Assembly (NCBI GenBank): GCA_011947345.1
Contig: JAAVTG010000268.1
Location: 1-27,723, forward strand
Origin: Phytophthora quininea
Lineage: Eukaryota; Oomycota; Peronosporomycetes; Peronosporales; Peronosporaceae
DNA length: 27,723 bases
Direction: 5' to 3'
Shown: one piece after another, positions 1 through 9,792 of the stretch
How positions within the stretch are numbered: position 1 is the first letter of the stretch
Layout: every line of letters starts with the position of its first letter
Notes under the pieces: generated by a model
Database searches by the model: none
What the model was told of the DNA's origin: nothing
The model's input: only the letters and a program-made list of their open reading frames with translations
Made by a program: the position numbers and the translations under genes

Positions 1-3000
1 GCTCCTCCAGATGCAAATCTGCTTGATAAACTGGAGGAAGTTGTTGCTCAAAAGGGAAACAATTGGCTGAAGTTAACCATGAGTTGGACGAAGCGATTCA
101 CGTGTTTAACGAGAGCATTGCCGAAACTGAGGCCAAGCGCATGCAAACGATTCACTTGTCGTCTCAAGTGGAAGATAGCTGCCGCCGCATGCAACACGCA
201 CAGAAAGCTGAGGAGGAATCCGAGACGGACTCCAATGCATTGGAAGTCAAGATGCTTGCCATGATCCGTGAAATTACAGCGCAAGATATTGCGCAGCTCC
301 TCAACTCCCATGTTCCAGACGAAGGAACGCTCGTGGTGGTTAAAGCTCTGTCAATGATCTGCGGGGTGTTGCCTCGTGGACGTCGCAACGCAACAGAATA
401 CACGGACGTGGAGTGGTGGAAGACTTCGCAGGCTCTACTGATGGATCGCAGCCTTTGCGACGACTACGCGGGTACCGACAGCAACCAATTACTCCTGATG
501 TCATGTCCAAGGTTCGTCGCGAGTGTTTGAAGTCCCCAGCCTTTACTGTGTGGTCGGCATCGCTTAAAGAGAAGGCGGCGAGTTCCCAAAGCAATTCAAG
601 CCGAGGATTGCAGCGTAAGGCGAGCGGTCTGATGCCATCCGCAGACTCCTTACGTGGTGACATTGTGGGCATTTTGGCAACTTGGGTGCAAGGAGTTGAG
701 CTGGAATATCGCGCGTTGTCGGAGCGACAAGTTCTTGTCGAGCGTAAGCGACAGCTGGAAGTCGCTTATAATGAGGCCACCAAAAAGAAGCAGCAAACCC
801 AATTTGAAGCTCAAGTCGCCGCACGATCCTTGCCGGCTAGGCAAGAGGAGGTAGAAGTAGCCCGGCTTCAATGTGATACTGCCGAGAAAGAGTTCGTGGT
901 GGCCAAGAAGCAGCTTCACAACTACAAATTGCTCAACTACGCTGCGTTGAGTGGGCATACTCCTTGACATTTGCCTGTGGCGTAGGGAATGACGCGATGG
1001 TTCACATGCTCTTATCGCACGGAGCCAATAGCGGCCACCACTTCGAGGAGCAGACGCTTTGCGCGTCATTTATCCAGACGCTGGTACGGGACTTCCAATA
1101 TCGAAAGAGGTTTGAACGGGAGCAACACCTACAGGAGAATAGTGCTGGAGGTACGAAACACCGATCCGACGGGGCCATCGCTGCACTTGTTCGCAATGTG
1201 GCCCATGCGTTTATCGTGGGCCACTACACGCGGAAGCTTGCTCATTTCCGGCAAACGCACCGCGTTGCTCTCCATGAGGCAATATTCAACGGATATCCAG
1301 AAATCGCAGTGACTTTGCTCTCGAAAGAAGCACGAGTTTGGCACAAGACGTACGTGCTGCCTGATCGAGTCTACCCCGGTGCCCCATTTGATACCATCGC
1401 AGAAGCACCAGTGGCAGGCAAGGAGATAGTGCAGCGCCGAGGTGGATGGAGGTTGCATCCGCTATGCAAGACCCCCAAAGAAGCGAAGAGTGATACGAAC
1501 GGCCCAAATGATACGTTATCATTAGGTGAACCGATGCAAGTGGAAGACACGTTGCACCAAGCTATGCGGTATTATGATTGTCGGTTGTTCAAGGCGTCAA
1601 GTGGCTGGGAACATCCTGACACTACGTTTTATTCATCTACAGCACAATTCGTGAACAATACGATGGAAAAGTTTAGAGCGGCTCAGAACCAACGGCAAAA
1701 GGAGTTTGTCGCTCGAAAGAACATTGTGAAAAAGAATGGAGAGCTTCGGGAGAAGCACGCGGCTCTAGAGACTGCGATTATTGCCCGTGATTTCAGAGCC
1801 ATCTCAGACGCCCTGGACAACGGGGCGTTTGTCGACTACGAGACGAGTGGCGCTTCCTTGACGGCTCTTATGGCTGCGTGTATCGAGGAGCTCTATGTGC
1901 AAAATGACGACGGTAAGGACGTGCTGGCTGTTGAATTTCTGTTGCATCGCATTGAAAATCGTCCACTGGTGAACTTTGAGAGTTCCTCGGGTTCCACAGC
2001 ACTTAGAACTGCCGCATTCTATGGGACGGTGAAGTGTGCTCAGCTTCTCCTCGAATGCGCCGCTAGTTTGAACCTTGCTTCTCGCCTGGATGGGCGAACA
2101 CCGCTTATGGTTGCAGCTGGCAACGGAAAAGAGAAGTTTGTACGTTTCTTACTTGCACAACCTAACATCGACGTCTTTCTCGTTGATTCGACTGGGAAGA
2201 CCGCTCTGGAATATGCGCGCAGTGGCGGCTTTGTTGGCATTGCAGGTCAATTAGAAGCCGCTATGACTGGAAATCGTGGCCGTGTTGCAAGCTCAATATC
2301 GGGCGTTTGTGGCGTCTGTAGATGGGGCTGTGGCTTTATGGCTCCAATTGAAGGCCACCGCGTCACTCAAGCGAAAGTGGTTAAAGATACAAACCCTTTG
2401 GACGAACACGAGCGACATCACTGCCCCAAACGCTGTGTGCAATGTCCAAACGCATGCGGAGTTGATAATGTGTGGGCTGAAGACTTGAGCGACCATCTCC
2501 AATATTCTTGCGCGCTTCGACTCGTTAATTGTGCTAACCAAAATGTTGTATCCGTATCCCATTCCAACATCGAGATAGACACCTACGCGAAGAATGCGAG
2601 TTCCGAATTGTGGTGTGCAGCTGTGACGAGAGTATGGTATACCAGCGCCTAGCAAGTCACGCCAAGACACAGTGCACGATGCGTCTTGTGCCGTGTCCTC
2701 TGCAGTGCAAAGTGCCTGTTGAATCTGGCGGCAAAGAATCCATACTATTTGAGCTACCATACAAAGAGGTGAAAACTCACATTACAGGAGATTGCCCGCA
2801 CCGCAACGTTCGCTGTCGCAATGGCTGCTTTACTAATGATCTGCAGTTAAAGAACCGGGAACAGCATGAAACAAAGGTTTGCTTGCTGCGTCGTGTCACC
2901 TGCAAGTGGGGCTGCAAGGAAACTGTCATAGCAAACACTAAAGTACTCCACGAGCAGGAGGAATGTGAGCTGCGCCAACTGAGCTGTCCTAATCGCTGTG

Positions 3001-3572
3001 GAGTCATGGATATACCCGTCATTGAGATAGATAATCATATTTCGAGTACTTGCGAGCGGAGACTGACATTGTGTCCACAGGGCTGTGGGCGACGCGCACC
3101 ACTGCATACCTTGGATGTACATTTGTCTCGAGAATGCCGGAGACGCACTGTGACGTGTGAGATGTGTCAGCAGCCATTCCCCGATGAAGAGCTGGCAATG
3201 CACCAGAGCTCTCAATGCTCGCAACGCCTGGCCGTTTGTGGCTTGTGCGGGCAGACGAATCTAGTGTTTGCAGCGATGGCAAAGCACCGGAGCGACGAGT
3301 GCAGGATGCGCCAAGTGACGTGCAAATATCAGTGCTTTATGAAGCTGCTGCTGGCCCACGAGAAGGAGCAGCACGAGCTGTGGGAGTGCGCGTTTCGGCC
3401 GATTTGGTGTCCGCTTGGGTGTGGCCAAGTGTTTGTCTGTAATACGCTCAAGAAACATCAACGCGCTTGCAGTATGCGCTTCGTCACGTGCAGCAACGGC
3501 TGTGGCGAAGAGCTGCGGGAAAAAGACCGCAATGAGCACGAACTCTACTACTGCAGCATGAACAAACGTTGA
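1..3572 (+). CDS. Dynein-stalk-like / ankyrin / TRAF-type zinc-finger protein (5' end outside window)
   Basis: About 1190 codons of a larger protein whose start lies upstream. Domain order: a coiled-coil helix (about 60-290) leading into a region that resembles the dynein heavy-chain stalk and microtubule-binding tip (ITAQDIAQLLNSHVPDEG, WWKTSQALLMD, then PITPDVMSKVRR, LATWVQGVELEYRAL), a return coiled coil (about 690-940), an ankyrin repeat (GHTP then LTFACGVGNDAMVHMLL), a long linker, three further ankyrin-like repeats (about 1770-2260), and about 13 TRAF-type fingers of the form C-x2-R-x-V-x-C-x2-3-C (about 2420-3560). Four -1 shifts break the frame, each at a short run: AAA 57-59, GGG 470-472, TT 964-965 and AAAA 2540-2543. 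Adding one base at each gives continuous homology, for example an uninterrupted ankyrin repeat. Family knowledge: ankyrin and TRAF fingers mediate protein-protein contacts, and the stalk suggests, but does not prove, microtubule association. No motor domain is visible. It is convergent with the kinase gene, with a 74-nt gap. Confidence 0.8.
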
Positions 3573-3576
3573 CAGT

Positions 3577-3589
3577 GCAACTTCAACTT
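3577..3589 (+). repeat. Short dispersed motif GCAACTTCAACTT
   Basis: A 13-nt motif just after the stop of the TRAF-finger gene, in the narrow convergent gap. The same motif or its reverse complement recurs at 7436-7447, 7847-7859, 7889-7901 and 22226-22238, with a shorter core at 7687-7696. Its function is not known to me. Confidence 0.5.
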
Positions 3590-3646
3590 GGTACATACAA
3601 CAGATAGGATTGTTTTTGTGATTCGGCGACGAGCGACAAGATATTG

Positions 3647-6379
3647 CTACACGATCGTCGGTGGGGCATCGAAGACATCGAACTCATGTGCGTCCTGGGG
3701 CGTCTCCAGCAGTAATCTGGTTTGCAATTGCTCAGCGGAATCATTCGAGACAGATGCGGGCAGTGCATGCGGTTTGCTTTTGCCTTTTCGACGGAACCTG
3801 CGGCGAGTTGACTTGGACGACTTGGGGTTTTCAAGCGCTGGCCCAGCTTCCGACACGCGCAGACTCCATTCTCTAGCAAGGTTCGCTCCGACTGCGAGTG
3901 GGAGCTGTCACTGCGAGGCCGAGACGAACTAGCGTTGCCATTCGTGGACCCCGACCGATTCGACGTCTGCTGTGACCGGATCGTGGACGAGCTGATCATC
4001 GTCGCGCTCTCAGCGTCCATCTTGTTGCCGTTGACGTGGTGGTAGGCTCCGACCATGAGAGGCTGGCAGAGGTTGATGTTATCGTCGTCGAAGTAGTAGA
4101 CTTCCTCAGACCATTCGAATGGACGAGCATGTTTAGAGTGGTGTAGTAGACCGGCGTCCATGAGGACGTTGCCTAAACGCACTGCTTCACTGGTGCCGTC
4201 CACATATTGCAGTCGACACATGTGGGAGATGGCTTCTTCTCCAGAGAATCCGTGTGGAGCTGCCAGCGGCGCACTAGTAGCGTCGATGGGCTTAGCCAGA
4301 CGCATAGCGTCTTCCAGTTCGTCTGCCAGCTCCAGAGCGAACGCAGCACTGAGTTCTTCCTGGATGTTTTCCAGTGCACTCACGATACTCTGAGCTGATG
4401 GTCGCAAACGCGGTTCATGTTGCCAGGAGCTCTCGATGATGGCTCGGATACTCGGATTCAAGCGAGGATCCAGCTCGGGGCGTTGGCCTTCCAGCACGAG
4501 ATCAAACACTCGGAAATGGTTGCTTCCTGTGTCTGGGAATTTCTCTTGGCCTGGGTTGAGAACGTCCCACATGGTGATCCCCAGCGAGTAGACATCCGCA
4601 GCTTCTCCGTAGGCAGCGAGGCCTGCACGTCCGTTGATCACTTCTGGAGCCATGTAGTCCACGGTGCCTTTCACTGTCATGCGAACAGCAGTCGGGTCGG
4701 GGTTGTTGAATTTCCCATCGACATTGGACGCGAGCGAGCCACGAAGCTGCTGCAAGTTTGCAGCTCCGACGACGGCGATCTCGATACTGGCACGTTCTGT
4801 CGGGGCCTTTGCAGTCCCGTTTTCGCTGGCTAACATCGCTACTGTCGAAGCCTTTTCGCTGGCATATCCGCCGAGACTATTGCGATGACTAGCCACGGTA
4901 GCGTTAACGAGTCCATTGCTCACAACTTGGGCTCGAGGCAGCGATCGAGACTCGCCAAAGTCCGTAAGCTTGACGGTGTTGTTTGCATCGACAAGGAAAT
5001 TGGTCGGCTTGATATCCCGATGAAGGAACGGTGGACGGAAGCTGTGTAGGTATGCCACAGCTCGAGCTGCATCAAGCATGTACGCGACGTTGAGCAGAAG
5101 TTGCTGACGATTGTGGTCGTGTTCGCTTTGACGAGATCGTCGTCGAGCAGCTGCGCAAGTCACATCCTCAAGACTACCGACGCAGAGCTCATTGACCAAG
5201 CAGATCGTAGGTGGACACACACATACCGTGGAAAGCGACCACGTTCGGGTGGTGGAATGCCCCGCACAGCGCAGCTTCCTGCGAAAACGCTGCCACAGTT
5301 TCTTCAGTGAAATCAGTAGGGGTGTAGACCTTGACGGCGACTTCGGTGGTTGAACGTAGTAACCCTCTAAAGACAACGGCGCTTGCTCCGACACCGATCC
5401 GCTGCTGTAGCTCCAGATACGCAAAGTCGATAATGAACTTGCGGTGCATCTCGATGAGGATGTGGAGGCCTTTGGACGATACTCGCTCTGGGATTCCTCG
5501 TGTCTGGCAGAATAGCCGTTGAAGTGATACAGCGCGCTCGCCCATTCCTCGCCAATGCTCCGTGTCAGCTCGCAATACCCTCCAGATCACCAATGGACAC
5601 AAGGAACCACAGAGTAGGTTGGCGTACGTGAGATAGAAACCCGTTTCCAAGTGACCACGACGGAAGCACTCGTTGTACGTGAAGAGTAGCGCGTAGTAGA
5701 CGTACGCAAAGCAGCAGAACTCTCGCAGTGTGCGTTTGCTCGCTCGAACGGGAGGTCGCACCAGAACATACGAGTAAATGAGTAGCATTAGGGCTCGTGC
5801 AGCAGTCAGCGGCGCGTACAAGTCGGAGACTGGGAAATACGTCGTGATGATCCACACGAGCGGAATGGTGTACGTTGACAGCACGAAGTTGATCACTAGA
5901 GTCCGCCGCAGTGCCGGTCCTGAAACGCTTTTCTGGAGCATGAAGACGATGACGCTGAGGAAGACGAACTGTCTGCCCGAGTAGAACACTTCGGTCGCCA
6001 ATTTGGAGATCTCGTACGTGTACAGCTTCATGGCCAGTGCCGAGATGAAGAAGGTCGTGTAGATCCCAGTGGTGCAGCCCAGCACCCACAACAGAGGCTC
6101 GAATGCCGGCAGGATGATCTTCCGAGCGGCACTGGCGTCGCCCCGATGGGCAGTGTTGCGGTTGTACCGCAGATACGCCACGAGAGTGATGCAGAGCAAG
6201 CACATGATGCCGTAGCCGAGCAGCAGGAAGAGCTGCAATGTGTGGAAGCGAGACAGCAGGTAGGCGAGCATCGCCTTCTCCATCTCGAGTTGTGCTGCTT
6301 CCTCTGGACTGGGAGTCGGCAGCACCACCGTGTCGTTGGTGAACGTCGACCCGCTAGCGGCTTGAGACGAGTCGCGCAT
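3647..6379 (-). CDS. Seven-transmembrane TKL protein kinase with C-terminal DEP domain
   Basis: A protein of about 911 residues starting at ATG 6379-6377. Seven hydrophobic segments lie near residues 50-70, 90-118, 133-149, 160-182, 188-208, 220-238 and 247-268. A complete kinase domain follows: glycine loop IGVGASAVVF (about 328-337), VAVK lysine 350, HRDIKPTN (about 454), DFG (about 474), GTVDYMAPE (about 580) and the DVYSLGITMW helix. About 100 residues separate DFG from APE, instead of the usual 20-30. A DEP-like domain follows (about 712-764: FSGEEAI, VRLGNVLMDAGLLHH, FEW, VYYF), then a Ser-rich and basic tail. The architecture suggests a membrane receptor signalling directly through a Ser/Thr kinase, like the GPCR-effector fusions reported in oomycetes. 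There are two breaks. The (AC)n run 5215-5223 lacks one unit inside MCVCPPTICL. A GGGG run at 3824-3827 lacks one base and, corrected, gives the SKSTRRRFRRKGKSK tail ending at 3647. Uncorrected, the frame would run to 3583. Confidence 0.85.
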
Positions 6380-7435
6380 TGCTGTTAACTGGGTTGGCTT
6401 GCAACCTCTTGATGTTGCCGTGCAACGTGGCTCGAGTCTGCTGGCGGGAAAAAGTGATTATGAGCGTGGCGTTTTCCTCGTCGGTGAGCGCCAAGAGGTC
6501 CAGACGATGGAGTCATAGCACTGGGAGACCTCTTGCAAGTTGGAATGAATGGGAACCACTTGTAATCCGCAGAACGATATGGATGTGGTGCTTGCACATA
6601 TTGATCGACGACATCGTGCTAGTGATTGGCTGCGGACCTTGTAGAGCTCGCGGCTCGCCTCAACTTCAGTGCAAGTTTCAGCTCAGACCGTGGACGGATG
6701 CACACGGGTGCGCTCGGATAGGTCTGCAAAGGAGAGTGAGTTTGCAATGCGGCGTGAAGAAGGACAGGCTGGCGAAATCCAGCAGCGGAAACGTCGAAAA
6801 TGGCACGAGTGGTGATGGCTCTGGTGCTCTAGTCGAGTGCTGCGTCATCCTGGACTGCTGATAATCTCGCTGGTAGTGACTTTATCTCGATCTGTCCCTT
6901 GCCTTCGAGCTGTGGTGCTGACTCCGAGCAGACAACTTGTTGCAACCGTCTGGACTCGATAGTGTCTGCTCCACGCCACCACAATCTGCATCAAGCCAGC
7001 GTAGAGGATCATCACACTTGCCTTCTTCGCCGACACATGGAGGTTTCACCATGTGCTAGCGTGTTCAGCAAAAGTTTGTGACGATCGCTTTGGCCCTCTG
7101 TGTGAGTCGAAATTCACTAATGTTGTTCGTCTAGGCTCTAAGGGACGAGAAGACATGGCGGGCAAAAGGAGAGTCTTCACTGCCTCGTAGCCTCTGGATG
7201 ATCTCACGAGACGAGCGTGGCGATCGATCGTACCGCTTCAAGTAGACGTCGAAGCGGGCACTTCGTCGGGATGGCTAGTCTTGCTCAGCCCAACGGAATG
7301 ATAAACTATTGACTCTTTAAGTCTCTCCAACCCCTACTGCCACACGCTTCTAACGAGAAGACCGAGGGCTTTGGACGACCATTTGCTGTGCCAGCTCATT
7401 ACCATTGCAATGATCCGCTCTGTGATTTGGGACAT

Positions 7436-7447
7436 AGTTGAAGTTGC
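7436..7447 (-). repeat. Short dispersed motif (reverse complement of GCAACTTCAACT)
   Basis: AGTTGAAGTTGC in the intergenic region. A further 10-nt core copy (GTTGAAGTTG) is at 7687-7696. It matches the copies at 3577, 7847, 7889 and 22226. Confidence 0.45.
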
Positions 7448-7846
7448 ACGGTAGCCAAGGACTGGCGAAAGTCGACGGCCTTCTCGAAGGCACGGAATCA
7501 ACGCGACCATCGCGATCGAGAGTGCAGCTCGGCTTTAACGATGCGCTTCCAACCATGGTGGCGAGTTGCCGCCACCGCCTTCCTCCGGCGGCAAGTCGCG
7601 CTGGGCATTGACCCTGCATATCTTTGGCGAGGGAATGCTGCGAAGTGATTTGTAAAAGCCCAAGCGCATACAAACGCCAAGTGTAGCGTTGAAGTTGGGA
7701 CTCCTCGAGCTCTGCTCAAGCCCACGGCGGCTCCTTCGCGCCAGCACCCCGAGCGAGGCACGCTTCGCTTCGTCTACTGTCCTGCCCTGTACTAGCGCAC
7801 GTTTGCGATCCAGATCGCGCTCGCGTAATTCCGTTTTTCTCTCGCG

Positions 7847-7901
7847 AAGTTGAAGTTGCCTTTTGCGTGCGCTGTGATTGGCTGAAAAGCAACTTCAACT
7901 T
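7847..7901. repeat. Inverted repeat of the GTTGAAGTTGC motif flanking a CCAAT box
   Basis: AAGTTGAAGTTGC at 7847-7859 pairs perfectly with GCAACTTCAACTT at 7889-7901. The 29-nt spacer contains ATTGG at 7877-7881. Pairing could extend through CCTTTT/AAAAG with one mismatch or gap. It could be a cruciform, a paired binding site or a small foldback element. The placement next to CCAAT boxes favours a regulatory role. Confidence 0.5.
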
Positions 7902-8104
7902 TTGTGGGATTGGCGAAAAATTCGACCTCTTCATTGGCTGAAAAAGCAAATGGTGACGGCGAAAGGGTACAGCTCGCTGGCACGTTTGCTGTGCGTGCAA
8001 GACTCGCAGGTACTTCCTCAAGGTCCGGCGCTCGCATTGCGCGATCTGTTTGCCGCCACGTGATTGACGTTGCCCTGTGATTGGGTCGCAGCATTTCACT
8101 TCTG
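7877..8104 (+). promoter_or_regulatory. CCAAT-rich promoter with an oomycete-like initiator, probably for the 8529 gene
   Basis: Inverted CCAAT pentamers (ATTGG) occur at 7877-7881, 7909-7913, 7933-7937 and 8080-8084. A CACGTG box lies at 8057-8062. GCATTTCACTTCTG at 8091-8104 resembles the oomycete initiator core (CATTYYNCA-like). This would give a leader of about 430 nt before ATG 8529, which is long for an oomycete, so a closer transcription start or a leader intron is possible. The call rests on motif spacing only. Confidence 0.35.
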
Positions 8105-8528
8105 TCCCAGCATCTCCGATACAAAGCTCCAGTGCACAGGTGCGTTCAAACAGAGCAACCAAAAGCAGCCGTGCAGAGGAAGCTCCTGGAGGCTTTGCTC
8201 TTTTTGCAAGAGCCCCGTATGAATGGCGGGCGTGCGGCTGACTCTCTTCTCTACTTGAAGCCTTCTTGCTTCACTCTGCAATCTCTAGGAGCCACCAACT
8301 TCAAACAAGCAGCAGCAAGAACTCGCCCCAAAAGCTTTTTTGAAAGAGCAGACTCAGAGTTCGACGGTCAAGTGACAGCCCCGTCCGTCCTCCCAAAAAG
8401 GCAATAAGCCGTTCCAAGACGGTTGCAAGGCGCTTCAACTTCCATCCATCCCAATTTCTCATCCGAGCTCTTCAGTCGAGGAGAGCCACCAACCCGCAGC
8501 AATTACAGGCTCCATCCAGCAAGACACC

Positions 8529-9551
8529 ATGCTCTCCATGGTCAACAGCGCCCAGCAGAGCAGCAGCAACGCCACCAACGACAGCTCGGACGCCGGTAAC
8601 AATATGACGGGAGCATCCGTCGCCCAAGCCATCGCCAGTCTTGCTAGCAGCGGCAGCGCGGACAACTACGCAGCAAGACAAAAGTTCGCGGCAATGCAGC
8701 CGCAGCCGTTCCCCATGGGCGACAGGAGAGACAACTTCGACCCGGCCTTCACGCAAGCACGGCTGACGGGCGCTGCGCCACCCAACGCGACTCGAGTGAC
8801 GGCTGCTCCTAAGAAACGGTCGACCAAGTCCAAGTGCTCGCCGGGACTGCGTAGTGGCAAGTGGACGCCCGAAGAGGAGGCCTACACCAACACGCTGATC
8901 CACTTCTTCAAACGAGGACTGCTGGACGTGGAAGACGGCACGTCGCTGCGTTGGTACTTGGCCCAACGACTCAACTGCGAAGCCATGCGCGTCACCAAGA
9001 AGCTCAAGGGCAATAGCTCCATTGGCAAGCAGATTTTCCGCGCCATTGAGAACTCGCCCGCTAACCGACAAGCTATTCGACGTGCACGTGAAGAGCTCGC
9101 TGTTGTGGAAGCACGCTTCTTGGAGTCGCTGTCGAATGGCAATATTACGGGTAACATGCCCCTGCCAACGCCGTCCTCGCTCGCTGTCTCGGTCCGTGGC
9201 CGTAAAATCCTGCCCAACCCCAAGGGTAAGGATGGCCAGCCAGTGCTGGCGCCCATGCCGTCGGACCAAGACCCTCCTGCCAAGCCTGAAGATGCCAAAC
9301 TGCTCATCCACTTCTTCGCTGAAGCGCATGATGAACCCGAGTCAGAGACGGAGACGAAGGAAGGAGAGAGTCCGAAGAAAGAGGAAAAGGGAAGTCTCAG
9401 TGTCGACCTCAGCGAGAAACTTGGCAAGAAGCGGCCTCTGTCGAGCATTTCGTCTCCTGTCAAGAAGCATGAAGAATCCAAGCCGGAGGAAGATGCAGAA
9501 GCCCCGCAGGCCAAGCGGCAGAATGCCGAGAGTGAAGACCGCGCCGACTAG
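8529..9551 (+). CDS. Stramenopile-type nuclear protein with a conserved WTxEEE helical domain
   Basis: An intact, intronless 340-residue frame from ATG 8529. The N-terminus (1-100) is Ser/Asn/Gln-rich and looks disordered. Next come a basic stretch (KKRSTKSK, about 95-102) and a compact domain at about 110-172 with SGKWTPEEEAY, LIHFFKRGLL, a GTSLRWYLAQRLNC turn and MRVTKKLKG. I recall this pattern (W-T-x-E-E-E, then G-T-x-L-R, then C-x-x-M-R-x-x-K) from many uncharacterised diatom and oomycete proteins. The start resembles a Myb/SANT helix, but the rest does not follow the Myb repeat. The C-terminus (about 270-340) alternates acidic stretches with KKRPLSS and PVKK, plausible nuclear-localisation signals. 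Inference: a chromatin or DNA-binding factor, target unknown. It has no frameshifts, unlike most neighbours. It is convergent with ATG6. Confidence 0.8.
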   Translation: MLSMVNSAQQSSSNATNDSSDAGNNMTGASVAQAIASLASSGSADNYAARQKFAAMQPQPFPMGDRRDNFDPAFTQARLTGAAPPNATRVTAAPKKRSTKSKCSPGLRSGKWTPEEEAYTNTLIHFFKRGLLDVEDGTSLRWYLAQRLNCEAMRVTKKLKGNSSIGKQIFRAIENSPANRQAIRRAREELAVVEARFLESLSNGNITGNMPLPTPSSLAVSVRGRKILPNPKGKDGQPVLAPMPSDQDPPAKPEDAKLLIHFFAEAHDEPESETETKEGESPKKEEKGSLSVDLSEKLGKKRPLSSISSPVKKHEESKPEEDAEAPQAKRQNAESEDRAD

Positions 9552-9792
9552 CTGGCGCGCGATTATTTAGGCGAGTGCTGGAAGACCTTTGTGAGCGACG
9601 TTGAGCCTCCGCAATATTTACAAGACAAGACGAACGACACCGATCAGGAATGGAGCATGCCAGCGTATTTTGTAGCTCTGGTAGTAGTAGCATAGCTGAA
9701 GAGAGAAGAAGAGAAGACCGAGTTTTAGACGCATCGACAACGTACTCTTCATGTACATATCCATTTTCAAGTAGATCTCTAAAATACATTCT

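Larger units (their letters stand above)
6380..8528. other. Long intergenic region with promoter-like elements, no gene recognised
   Basis: About 2.1 kb between the divergent kinase and the 8529 gene. Open frames on both strands are short, start without good context and lack any domain signature, so I do not call a gene. The region must hold the promoters of both neighbours. The distal half (about 7430-8105) has repeated copies of the GTTGAAGTTGC motif, four ATTGG (inverted CCAAT) boxes and a CACGTG box. Nothing else was recognised between 6600 and 7400. Confidence 0.6.

Noticed and set aside
1..3572. Calling the TRAF-finger gene a pseudogene because of four frameshifts
   Set aside because: All four are single-base losses in runs, the flanking frames are fully conserved, and the same error type affects unrelated genes across the window.
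6379..6861. 160-codon plus-strand frame in the intergenic region
   Set aside because: No family similarity, odd composition, no initiator or introns; not enough to call a gene.
8472..9514. Long minus-strand frames of 285 and 210 codons opposite the 8529 gene
   Set aside because: They are mirror images of an intact plus-strand gene with a recognisable domain; Ser/Leu/Arg-rich shadows.
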